Positions 1 through 5,866 of a DNA stretch of 7,253 nucleotides are shown in pieces. The stretch is from Verrucomicrobia bacterium UBA1263 (lineage in GTDB: Bacteria > Verrucomicrobiota > Verrucomicrobiia > Limisphaerales > UBA1412), in NCBI GenBank assembly GCA_002308515.1, contig DBVN01000033.1, positions 3,528-10,780 of the forward strand. Direction: 5' to 3'. Position numbers and translations under genes: made by a program. Below the pieces are notes generated by a model. The model was not told where the DNA came from and searched no databases. It saw only the letters and a program-made list of their open reading frames with translations. The stretch's first letter is position 1, and each line of letters opens with the position of its first letter.

Positions 1-65
1 GATAGGAGTCGAACCTACAACCTGCGGTTTACAAAACCGCTGCTCTACCGCTGAGCTACACTGGC
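1..65 (-). tRNA. tRNA-Thr (anticodon UGU), 3' end cut by window edge
   Basis: Read on the minus strand, the sequence folds as a cloverleaf. The 5' acceptor strand is GCCAGTG, followed by TA, a D-arm with stem GCTC/GAGC, an anticodon stem GCGGT/ACCGC around loop TTTGTAA, a five-base variable region, and a T-arm GTAGG/CCTAT with loop TTCGACT. The anticodon is TGT (plus-strand 31-33), which reads ACA threonine codons. Only the first base of the 3' acceptor strand is inside the window, so the acceptor pairing, discriminator base and any encoded CCA cannot be judged. The tRNA is transcribed away from the neighbouring protein operon. Confidence 0.93.
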
Positions 66-68
66 ACT

Positions 69-86
69 GCTTTTGCAAACAAAAGC
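69..86 (-). other. hairpin in the predicted 5' leader of tRNA-Thr
   Basis: A perfect 7-bp inverted repeat (GCTTTTG / CAAAAGC, four-base loop) lies three bases upstream of the tRNA 5' end. If transcription starts near 87, nearly the whole leader would be this hairpin, placed just before the RNase P cut site. No T-run follows on either strand, so it is not an ordinary intrinsic terminator. The palindrome is seen directly; a processing role is inference. Confidence 0.4.
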
Positions 87-93
87 GGATGCA

Positions 94-121
94 GTCTTAC
101 ATGAAGATCCGGACGGGTCAA
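94..121 (-). promoter_or_regulatory. candidate promoter of the tRNA-Thr gene
   Basis: On the minus strand there is a -35-like TTGACC (116-121), a 16-base spacer and a -10-like TAAGAC (94-99). The -35 matches the sigma-70 consensus at five of six positions, the -10 at only three. Transcription would begin near 87, leaving a leader of about 22 bases before the mature tRNA end. The position fits a tRNA promoter well, but this is a consensus match by eye. Confidence 0.4.
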
Positions 122-170
122 GAGATTTTGAACGGTTTGGCGAAATTTTCTGCTATTCTTCATTTTCTCA

Positions 171-199
171 TTCATAATTGGGATGGTTTCTTGCATAAT
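171..199 (+). promoter_or_regulatory. weak candidate promoter for the protease-Mla operon
   Basis: TTCATA (171-176) and CATAAT (194-199) are separated by 17 bases, matching the sigma-70 consensus at four and five of six positions. This would start transcription about 50 bases before the first gene. The -10 is good and the -35 poor. An AGGAGGT at 201-207 lies at the predicted start and serves no evident gene. The rest of the 66-256 gap shows no other gene. Confidence 0.25.
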
Positions 200-256
200 G
201 AGGAGGTCTTACGCTCAGTTGTGTGGGCGTTTGTATGGTTTTGAACAGCATCAGGT

Positions 257-937
257 ATGGTTCAAAAGTCAGTCATTTATCGTGCGCTGCCGTTTGCGGT
301 ATTCGTTCTTCTAACTGCTCTGCAAGGGGAGTTTGGAGAAAGTTCCCGCTATTGGGTTTACGCGCTGAAAACGGGTGTTGTCGCCGGTCTGGTGGTGTGG
401 TTATGGCGCTCGATACCGGAAATGCGTCCGGCCTTCAGCTGGGAGGCTGTGGCGGCGGGGATCGGTGTCTTTGTTCTATGGGTGGGACTGGATCCGTTTT
501 ATCCCAAGATGAATGAGTTATGGGCTCGTGTTTCGGGGCATCCTCAGGAGGCGGCCGCGGTTTGGAATCCGTTTGTCTGTTTTGGCAAGGACTCGGTCTT
601 GGCCTGGGGGAGCGTCGCGGTTCGCGTCATAGGGGCCGCGTGTCTGGTTCCTTTTGTGGAAGAAGTGTTTTACCGCAGTCTTTTATATCGCTTTATCATT
701 CGGGAGAAGTTTGAGGAGGTCCCCTTCAAACAGGTGAGCTGGATGCCGTTTGTGGTGGTCAGTATTATTTTTGGTCTGGTGCATCAGGAGTGGCTGGCAG
801 GGATTTTATGCGGGCTTGTTTATCAGGGGCTAGTGTGTTATAAAGGGCGTCTGGGAGATGCTGTCACGGCTCACGGGATCACGAATCTTCTGCTGGGGAT
901 ATGGGTCGTTTGGCGTGGAGCGTGGAATTTTTGGTAA
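257..937 (+). CDS. CPBP/CAAX-type intramembrane protease, exosortase-associated subtype
   Basis: This 226-residue, strongly hydrophobic protein has the glutamate/histidine motifs of the CPBP (CAAX protease and bacteriocin-processing) family: EE-x3-R at 135-140, F-x3-H at 172-176 and H-x3-N at 206-210. These form the metal-dependent active site within membrane helices in this family. Hydrophobic segments lie near residues 10-22, 36-50, 64-78, 114-133, 162-175, 179-194 and 208-219. The overall pattern, with RYWVYALKT near residue 31, a WxGLDP at 75-80 and a C-terminal tail ending NFW, resembles what I recall of the CAAX-protease-related family found with exosortase/PEP-CTERM systems. That subtype assignment is from memory. 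An in-frame TGA at 242-244 makes ATG 257 the first available start; only AGG two bases upstream resembles a ribosome site. It is first in the operon, seven bases before the permease gene. The substrate is unknown. Confidence 0.85.
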   Translation: MVQKSVIYRALPFAVFVLLTALQGEFGESSRYWVYALKTGVVAGLVVWLWRSIPEMRPAFSWEAVAAGIGVFVLWVGLDPFYPKMNELWARVSGHPQEAAAVWNPFVCFGKDSVLAWGSVAVRVIGAACLVPFVEEVFYRSLLYRFIIREKFEEVPFKQVSWMPFVVVSIIFGLVHQEWLAGILCGLVYQGLVCYKGRLGDAVTAHGITNLLLGIWVVWRGAWNFW

Positions 938-944
938 TTGATTC

Positions 945-1682
945 ATGTTACTGGGTTTAAAACAAGTGTGGGGATTGCTGCTGGAGGTTGTCTATGCGGT
1001 ATTGCATGGCAGCTGGAAGGTGAGCGATATCGTAGCGCAGATCTACCAGATCGGTGTGCGTTCGCAGTCTGTGGTCATGGTGACAGGCGCTTTTACCGGT
1101 TTGGTTTTGACGGCTCAGACTTATTTCCAGTTCCATAAATTCGGCATGGATACTCTGACGCTGGCGGTCAACAGTGTGGCGATGTGCAGTGAGCTGGGAC
1201 CGGTGCTGGCGGCTTTGATGGTTGCCGGACGGGTTGGAGCGGCAATGGCGGCGGAATTGGGGACCATGCGGGTCTCTGAGCAGATAGATGCTTTGCGCAC
1301 GTTGAATACGCATCCTGTGGATTATCTGGTTTTGCCTCGTGTGGCGGCGACCACGATCGCGATGCCTGTTTTGGTCTGCGAGGCGGTGGCTGTTGGTATT
1401 TTTGGCGGTTATACGCTGGGCGTGTATGGGTTAGGGATCGATCCCATTTATTCCTGGGCCAATATGGTCAATATGACCCATGTAAAGGATCTGATGACAG
1501 GCATCATCAAAGGTTTTTTCTTTGGCGGATTGATTTCGTTCACCGGATGTTATAAGGGGCTTTTTTGTAAGAACGGGGCTCAGGGCGTTGGCGAGGCGAC
1601 AACCGATACTGTGGTGATCTCCTCGATCGGCATCCTGATGCTGAACTTCTGTCTGACTCTGATTTTGTCTAAGATTTTGTAA
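945..1682 (+). CDS. mlaE: MlaE-like ABC transporter permease (lipid transport)
   Basis: This 245-residue inner-membrane protein is the permease of an MCE-type lipid transporter, which moves phospholipid between the inner and outer membranes. Recognition rests on the family core: ELGPVL at 83-88, then AGRVGAAMAAELGTMRVSEQ followed by IDAL (94-117), which is the cytoplasmic coupling segment facing the ATPase. The late GAQGVGEATTDTVV stretch is also typical. The N-terminus (2-36) looks like the interfacial helix of MlaE, followed by several hydrophobic helices. Length is close to E. coli MlaE (about 260). ATG 945 lies seven bases after the protease stop with no clear Shine-Dalgarno, suggesting translational coupling. 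Gene order here is E-F-D, unlike the F-E-D-C-B order of E. coli. The cargo cannot be read from the sequence. Confidence 0.93.
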   Translation: MLLGLKQVWGLLLEVVYAVLHGSWKVSDIVAQIYQIGVRSQSVVMVTGAFTGLVLTAQTYFQFHKFGMDTLTLAVNSVAMCSELGPVLAALMVAGRVGAAMAAELGTMRVSEQIDALRTLNTHPVDYLVLPRVAATTIAMPVLVCEAVAVGIFGGYTLGVYGLGIDPIYSWANMVNMTHVKDLMTGIIKGFFFGGLISFTGCYKGLFCKNGAQGVGEATTDTVVISSIGILMLNFCLTLILSKIL

Positions 1683-1695
1683 TGCTGTGGGTTGT

Positions 1696-2442
1696 ATGAT
1701 TAAAGTAAGTGGATTGCATAAGAGTTTCGGCACACAGCATGTGCTTCAGGGCGTGGACATGGAGATCCAGACCGGCGAGGCCGCGATCATCGTCGGTCGG
1801 AGCGGCGGCGGCAAAAGCGTTCTCCTCAAGCATATAACCGGATTGATCCAGCCGGATCAGGGACAGGTTTTTATCAATGGTGTGGATATTTCTCATCTGG
1901 AAGAGCGTGAGCTTTTGAAGATCCGCCGTGATATGGCGGTGATGTTTCAGGGGGCGGCCTTGTTTGATTCCATGAGTGTGGGGGAGAATGTGGGGTTTTA
2001 CCTTCAGCGCGAGGGGAAAATGACAACCGGCGAGATCGAGAAGAAAGTGGCTGAAACCTTGGAGCTGGTGGATCTGAACGGAATGCAGCATAAATGGCCT
2101 TCCGATCTATCCGGCGGTATGAAAAAGCGTGTGGGCTTGGCCCGCGCGATCATCCACAATCCTTCGATCGTGTTTTATGATGAACCGACAGCCGGCTTGG
2201 ATCCGGTCGTTTCGGACAGTATCGATCATCTGATCCGCAGGATCTGTGATATCCGCCAGGTGACAACGGTCGTGATCACACATGATATGCGGACTGTGCG
2301 CACAGTGGGCGAAAAAGTTTATATGCTGGTGAACGGAAAGATTTATTTAACAGCGACACCGGATGAGTTGTTTGCTTCGCAGGATCCTGTGGTTTATAAG
2401 TTTGTGAATGGAATTTCGGATAGTGAGGATGTTCTCAGCTAG
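1696..2442 (+). CDS. mlaF: MlaF-like ABC transporter ATPase (lipid transport)
   Basis: This ATP-binding subunit powers the MlaE/MCE transporter from the cytoplasmic side. With ATG 1696 as start (248 residues), Walker A is GRSGGGKS at 34-41, the Q-loop is at Q85 within FQGAALFDSMSV (a version characteristic of MlaF), the signature is LSGGMKKR at 138-145, Walker B is IVFYDEP at 158-164 with catalytic E163, and the switch histidine is H196 in ITHDM. All catalytic elements are intact. A GTG at 1687 would add three residues, but ATG 1696 aligns better with the usual family N-terminus (MIKVSGLHKSFG). The gap from the permease stop is 13 bases. No good Shine-Dalgarno is visible for either start. Confidence 0.94.
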   Translation: MIKVSGLHKSFGTQHVLQGVDMEIQTGEAAIIVGRSGGGKSVLLKHITGLIQPDQGQVFINGVDISHLEERELLKIRRDMAVMFQGAALFDSMSVGENVGFYLQREGKMTTGEIEKKVAETLELVDLNGMQHKWPSDLSGGMKKRVGLARAIIHNPSIVFYDEPTAGLDPVVSDSIDHLIRRICDIRQVTTVVITHDMRTVRTVGEKVYMLVNGKIYLTATPDELFASQDPVVYKFVNGISDSEDVLS

Positions 2443-2472
2443 AATTGATTTAAATTAGGTAAAGATAAGATA

Positions 2473-3423
2473 ATGCAAAAGAGAAAAGGTATAAAAGTAT
2501 TTCTGTTTTTGACAGTTGGGGTTTTGTTGCTTCTGGCTTTATGCTTTCAGTTCGCGAAGACGGGCAGCTGGTTCAAGCCGTCTTACGCTTTGGAATTGCA
2601 GTCGGAAAACATCGGCGGCATTCGTCCCGGCGCGGATGTGCTTATGGCTGGTATCCGCATAGGCGAGGTGAAGGATATCGCTTTGGGTGATGAAGGGTTG
2701 AGGGCGATCATCAGGGTCAGCATCCTGGATAAGTATAAGATACGCAAGGACGCGATTTTTTCTCTTCAGCAGGCCGGTTTTTTGGGTGAACAGCATATCG
2801 CGGTGAAAGCTGTTGGGACTGAAGCGGATTACCTGAAAAACGGGGACGTGGTGGAGTGTAAAGCCCCGTTCAGCATCAGTGAGGTAGCCAATTCCGCGAC
2901 AAAATTGATGGGGACTTTGGAAAGTGCTTCTGTGCAGTTGGTGGATATTATGACCCGGATCAACACGAATTTCCTGACAGATAATACTCTTAAAGATCTA
3001 TCTGGTATCATTGACAGCACCAAGGACACGATGGAGCAGGTGAATCATATTGTGAATGATTTTTCCAAGACAGCTTTGGGTGAAAACGGTGTGTCAAAAC
3101 TTATAAAAGATATGGATGATACCGTGGTTGATTTGGGGCAGGCTGTACAGGAGATCAAGGAAGTTATCCTGTCTAACCGTGGTAATTTAGATCAGGTTCT
3201 GGTGAATCTGACTCAGGCATCGGAAAAACTGAATACGACTATAGAGAGTCTGAACAAGACAGAAGGTTTAGTAGGGGCTCTTTTGAATGATCCGGAAATC
3301 AAACAGCAATTCCAGTCGACTGTCAGCAATTTGAATATCCTGGTTGATGGACTGAAGAAATACGGTGTGCTGAGTTATTATCGCAAAACGAAGGACTTGC
3401 GCGCCGAAGACGACAAAAAATAG
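2473..3423 (+). CDS. mlaD: MlaD-like MCE-domain protein with long helical C-terminal region
   Basis: This 316-residue protein has one N-terminal membrane anchor (about residues 7-27) after a basic KRK start, so the body should lie in the periplasm. One MCE domain follows at about 38-112, with the characteristic GADVLMAGIRIGEV at 53-66 and GFLGEQHI at 102-109. Residues from about 125 to 298 are predominantly helical and rich in spaced hydrophobics, suggesting coiled coil, followed by a charged tail ending DDKK. E. coli MlaD is about 183 residues and lacks such a long tail. MCE proteins form hexameric rings that carry lipid, and long C-terminal helices in other MCE proteins build needles or tubes. 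It follows the ATPase by 30 A+T-rich bases with only a weak, distant AGGT upstream. MCE identity is firm; orthology to MlaD itself is not. Confidence 0.9.
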   Translation: MQKRKGIKVFLFLTVGVLLLLALCFQFAKTGSWFKPSYALELQSENIGGIRPGADVLMAGIRIGEVKDIALGDEGLRAIIRVSILDKYKIRKDAIFSLQQAGFLGEQHIAVKAVGTEADYLKNGDVVECKAPFSISEVANSATKLMGTLESASVQLVDIMTRINTNFLTDNTLKDLSGIIDSTKDTMEQVNHIVNDFSKTALGENGVSKLIKDMDDTVVDLGQAVQEIKEVILSNRGNLDQVLVNLTQASEKLNTTIESLNKTEGLVGALLNDPEIKQQFQSTVSNLNILVDGLKKYGVLSYYRKTKDLRAEDDKK

Positions 3424-3451
3424 GACAGGGGCGCGACCACTTTTGGGTTAG

Positions 3452-3865
3452 ATGAAATTTTTTACGGAAAACAGTCCCGCGTATCTGCATCTGAAAGGGC
3501 TTTGCGAGGCACTGTCCGCGGACGATGAGTTTCAGGAAATGCGCCGCAATCTGGGCGAGTTCAAGAAAGACACCGTTGCCGTCGAACAGTTGAAGACGCT
3601 GACCGAAATGGGGAATGTGATCCGGGCCAAGCAAGCGAAAAAGGAGGAGCTTCTGCCCAAAGAGGTCGAGGACTTTGAAGCTCTGCGTGTGGAGTTTTTA
3701 AGCAATCCGGTGGCCGCGGCTTATGTGGATTCTCAGGAGCAGCTTTTGAATACCCGTAAATTCATCGGTCATTTCATCAGCAAAACGATCGAGCGCGGTG
3801 TGCCTCCGTCTCTCAAGGAAATAACCGATATCTTTGAGAATAATCAGCACTGCGGCACCTGTTAG
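3452..3865 (+). CDS. YlbF/YmcA-family protein with C-terminal CxxC
   Basis: This 137-residue soluble, helical, charged protein resembles the YlbF/YmcA (Com_YlbF) family. Supporting features are the helical N-terminal pattern, the central LLPKEVEDFEALRVEFLSNP segment (about 67-86), and the following AYVDSQEQLLN stretch typical of this fold. In Bacillus, YlbF (RicF), YmcA (RicA) and YaaT (RicT) form a complex that binds Fe-S clusters and affects RNase Y-dependent RNA processing. The protein here ends in CGTC, so C134 and the last residue C137 could bind a metal or Fe-S cluster; the only other cysteine is C18. It is the last operon gene, 28 bases after the MCE gene, and its stop overlaps the convergent trmL stop. 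Family call is moderate; function in this phylum is unknown. Confidence 0.68.
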   Translation: MKFFTENSPAYLHLKGLCEALSADDEFQEMRRNLGEFKKDTVAVEQLKTLTEMGNVIRAKQAKKEELLPKEVEDFEALRVEFLSNPVAAAYVDSQEQLLNTRKFIGHFISKTIERGVPPSLKEITDIFENNQHCGTC

Positions 3866-4347
3866 CGGATCTCACCCGCGAATCCCGTTTTCCGAAGCGC
3901 TTCATATAAAACCAGCGCGGCGCAGTTGGAAAGATTCAGAGACCGGGAAGTGGGATTGAACATCGGGATCCGAATCCAGAAATCTTTGTACCGTTCCAGC
4001 AGAGCTTGGGGGATCCCTTTGGTTTCTCTGCCCAGAACGATGTAATCGTTTGATTCCCAGTGAACTTCATCATACCGTTTTTCTCCTTTGCACTCGACCA
4101 TCCAGAAACGGGGTCCCGATGGGGAAGATGAACGCTGTTTCGCGTATTCCTCGAAGTGTATCCAATCGGGCCAGCGATGCCATTCCAGATGCTGCCAGTA
4201 ATCCATCCCGGCGCGTTTTAAATCCTTGTCGTTCAATTCAAAGCCAAAAGGTTCTATCAGGTGCAGGGTGCTTTGGGTCACCGCGCACAGACGGGCGATG
4301 TTTCCCGTGTTGGGAGGGATTTCCGGATTGATCAGTACAATGTTCAT
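3862..4347 (-). CDS. trmL: tRNA (cytidine/uridine-34 2'-O)-methyltransferase, TrmL-like
   Basis: This 161-residue cytoplasmic enzyme of the SPOUT superfamily matches TrmL, which uses S-adenosylmethionine to methylate the ribose of wobble nucleotide 34 in certain leucine tRNAs. The N-terminus has PEIPPNTGNIARLC (8-21), followed by IEPFGFELNDKDLKRAGMDY (31-50). The trefoil-knot cofactor site is seen in IVLGRETKG (103-111) and IPMFNPTSRSLNLSN (127-141), with R135 and N141 in the conserved positions. E. coli TrmL is about 157 residues, so this copy is full length. A roughly 12-residue stretch around KQRSSSPSGPRF (70-81) is less conserved. It is the only protein gene on the minus strand and stands alone, converging on the Mla operon and diverging from the DUF192 gene. 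GGCGG directly abuts the ATG, too close for normal ribosome binding. Confidence 0.92.
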   Translation of the reverse strand: MNIVLINPEIPPNTGNIARLCAVTQSTLHLIEPFGFELNDKDLKRAGMDYWQHLEWHRWPDWIHFEEYAKQRSSSPSGPRFWMVECKGEKRYDEVHWESNDYIVLGRETKGIPQALLERYKDFWIRIPMFNPTSRSLNLSNCAALVLYEALRKTGFAGEIR

Positions 4348-4353
4348 CCGCCG

Positions 4354-4382
4354 TTGATAATAAGGGAGTTGATAGCGATAAG
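4354..4382 (+). promoter_or_regulatory. candidate promoter for the DUF192-nadE-hemL operon
   Basis: TTGATA (4354-4359) and GATAAG (4377-4382) are 17 bases apart, matching the consensus at five and four of six positions. Transcription would start about 44 bases before the DUF192 gene. It overlaps the trmL promoter candidate on the opposite strand. A second possibility is TTGCAA (4395-4400) with GAGAAT (4418-4423), which would give a very short leader. Confidence 0.25.
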
Positions 4383-4385
4383 CAA
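4357..4385 (-). promoter_or_regulatory. candidate trmL promoter giving a near-leaderless mRNA
   Basis: On the minus strand, TTGCTT (4380-4385) and TATTAT (4357-4362) are 17 bases apart. The -10 matches the consensus at five of six positions, the -35 at three. Only nine bases separate the -10 from the trmL ATG, so a transcript from it would have almost no leader. This is a match by eye. Confidence 0.28.
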
Positions 4386-4432
4386 TAACCGAGCTTGCAA
4401 GCCCTTGTTTTTTATTCGAGAATAGCCCCGGT

Positions 4433-5032
4433 ATGAGGCTGAGTTTTATCAGTTTGTTAGTGGTAGTTTCCTTTGTTTGTTTGGGTGTCAGTTGTCATCG
4501 CAGTTCGGAGACAACTTCTTCACCGGCAAATACATCTTCATCTTTAAAACAGGAACAGACAGCTTCCGTGGTCAAAACCAATACAGTCAAAACAGAAGCG
4601 CGGGAAGTTCAGTATTATCAGGATCAGCCTTTGACAAATCTTTATGTGCTGAAACTTTATCTGGGAGCGGAAACACTGGACGCGGAGCTGGCTCTCAGCA
4701 TCAAAGAGATTTCGACGGGGCTCATGTACCGCAAGGAAATGGACGAAAACAGAGGGATGCTTTTTGTTTATCCTTATGTGTCGGATGTGGCTTTCTACAT
4801 GAAGAATACATACATCCCGCTGTCTGTGGCGTATATCGACCCGGAGGGCGTGATCCAGGAGATATATGACATGGAACCGCTTAATGAAGAATCGGTTCCA
4901 TCAAAATCAGACAATATCCGCTATATTTTGGAAGTCAATCAGGGATGGTTTGCCAGACACGGGATCGAGCCGGGGACTCTGATCAGCAGCGAAAAGGGTG
5001 ATCTTCCGGACCTGTTTCCTTTAAATCGTTAA
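4433..5032 (+). CDS. DUF192-family lipoprotein
   Basis: This 199-residue exported protein begins with a lipoprotein signal: a hydrophobic stretch at residues 5-19 and a lipobox LGVSC with the modifiable cysteine at C21. A Ser/Thr/Gln/Lys-rich linker (22-60) tethers a DUF192 domain at about 70-188. Domain landmarks are ISTGLMYRKEMDENRGMLFV (93-112), the core YMKNTYIPLSVAYID (122-136), and the closing YILEVNQGWFARHGIEPG stretch. DUF192 proteins are small beta-rich proteins of unknown biochemical role. The residue after the cysteine is histidine, not aspartate, so by the E. coli rule it would go to the outer membrane; that rule may not hold here. It leads an operon, with 13 bases before nadE. 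No Shine-Dalgarno is evident before ATG 4433, although the signal peptide supports this start. Confidence 0.88.
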   Translation: MRLSFISLLVVVSFVCLGVSCHRSSETTSSPANTSSSLKQEQTASVVKTNTVKTEAREVQYYQDQPLTNLYVLKLYLGAETLDAELALSIKEISTGLMYRKEMDENRGMLFVYPYVSDVAFYMKNTYIPLSVAYIDPEGVIQEIYDMEPLNEESVPSKSDNIRYILEVNQGWFARHGIEPGTLISSEKGDLPDLFPLNR

Positions 5033-5045
5033 TGAACAGAACGAA

Positions 5046-5849
5046 ATGAAAAAGATTTATGATGCTTTGGTGACGGGTATTCGTGAACATTTTCACGGAT
5101 GCGGTTTTCAGAAAGCTTTATTAGGACTGAGCGGCGGCATAGATTCCGCGCTGGTCGCGACATTGGCCGCGGAGGCTTTGGGCAGGGAGAACGTGCGGGG
5201 CATCTCTATGCCGAGCCAGTATTCCTCCCAGCACAGCAAAGATGACGCGAGGGATCTGGCGGCGAATTTAGGGATCCGTTATGATGTCGTGCCCATTGGC
5301 AGATGTTTTGAGACGTTAAAGGCCGAACTGGCTCCGATTTTTGAGGGACTGCCGGAAGGTCTGGCCGAGGAAAATATGCAGGCGCGTCTGCGCGGGATCA
5401 TCCTGATGTCTGTTTCCAATAAGCTGGGCGGAATGGTACTGGCGACAGGAAACAAGTCCGAGGTCAGTGTGGGCTATTGCACGCTGTACGGGGACACCTG
5501 CGGCGGACTGGCTCCCATCAGCGATCTCTATAAGACAGAGGTCTATCAGCTTTCTTACTGGATCAATGAGCGTTTCGGCCGCGCTGTGATCCCGGTCAGC
5601 ACACTGACCAAAGCGCCTTCCGCGGAGCTGCGGCCGGGGCAGAAAGATCAGGATTCTCTGCCGCCGTATGATGTGCTGGACGCTGTTCTGAAGCTTTACA
5701 ACGAGGAGCGTAAAACGGAATCTGAGATCGTGGGCAGGGGATATGAACCCGCCACGGTCAAACGGGTGCTGGAGCTGGTGTGTAAGAGCGCGTACAAGCG
5801 GAAACAGCTGCCGCCGGGACTGCCGTTGAGACATCTTTTTGAGAAATAA
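5046..5849 (+). CDS. nadE: NAD+ synthetase, stand-alone synthetase domain
   Basis: This 267-residue enzyme makes NAD+ from deamido-NAD, ATP and a nitrogen donor, the last step of NAD synthesis. The N-type ATP pyrophosphatase loop is SGGIDS at 29-34. Other family motifs are ENMQARLR (109-116), ATGNKSE (133-139), YGDTCGGLAPISDLYKTEV (148-166) and TKAPSAELRPGQKDQDSLPPY (188-208), with a basic C-terminus. The sequence style (SSQHSKDDARDLAANLGI at 60-77, the AELRPGQKDQDSLPPYD segment) resembles the synthetase half of the two-domain glutamine-dependent enzyme more than the short E. coli NadE. The amidase domain is absent: the upstream gene ends 13 bases before and is unrelated. It should therefore use ammonia directly or a separate glutaminase. 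ATG 5046 lacks a Shine-Dalgarno; the residues before the P-loop are of normal length. Confidence 0.92.
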   Translation: MKKIYDALVTGIREHFHGCGFQKALLGLSGGIDSALVATLAAEALGRENVRGISMPSQYSSQHSKDDARDLAANLGIRYDVVPIGRCFETLKAELAPIFEGLPEGLAEENMQARLRGIILMSVSNKLGGMVLATGNKSEVSVGYCTLYGDTCGGLAPISDLYKTEVYQLSYWINERFGRAVIPVSTLTKAPSAELRPGQKDQDSLPPYDVLDAVLKLYNEERKTESEIVGRGYEPATVKRVLELVCKSAYKRKQLPPGLPLRHLFEK

Positions 5850-5866
5850 TTTGAATCAGTACGATC

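Noticed and set aside
223..516. 97-codon plus-strand open frame starting with GTG before the protease gene
   Set aside because: It overlaps the protease gene in another frame, with a Cys/Gly/Ser/Arg-rich translation and no domain. It starts 16 bases beyond the AGGAGGT, too far for normal use.
957..1313. 118-codon minus-strand open frame opposite the permease gene
   Set aside because: It lies wholly opposite mlaE, whose product has clear family motifs. Its translation is rich in His, Arg and Gln with no recognisable domain, as expected of an antisense shadow.
1687..1695. GTG at 1687 as the start of the ATPase gene
   Set aside because: It would add only three residues, and ATG 1696 matches the usual N-terminus of MlaF proteins. 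It cannot be excluded without start mapping.
3894..3903. Palindrome GAAGCGCTTC
   Set aside because: It lies inside trmL coding sequence, is short, and has no T-run; most likely chance.
4391..4416. Palindrome GCTTGCAAGC (4393-4402) followed by a T-run, resembling a terminator
   Set aside because: The stem would be only three pairs around a four-base loop, and no plus-strand gene upstream would need ending there.
5316..5834. 172-codon minus-strand open frame opposite nadE
   Set aside because: It is fully contained in nadE, has an unbalanced composition and no motifs. The long frame follows from the G+C-rich third positions of the real gene.
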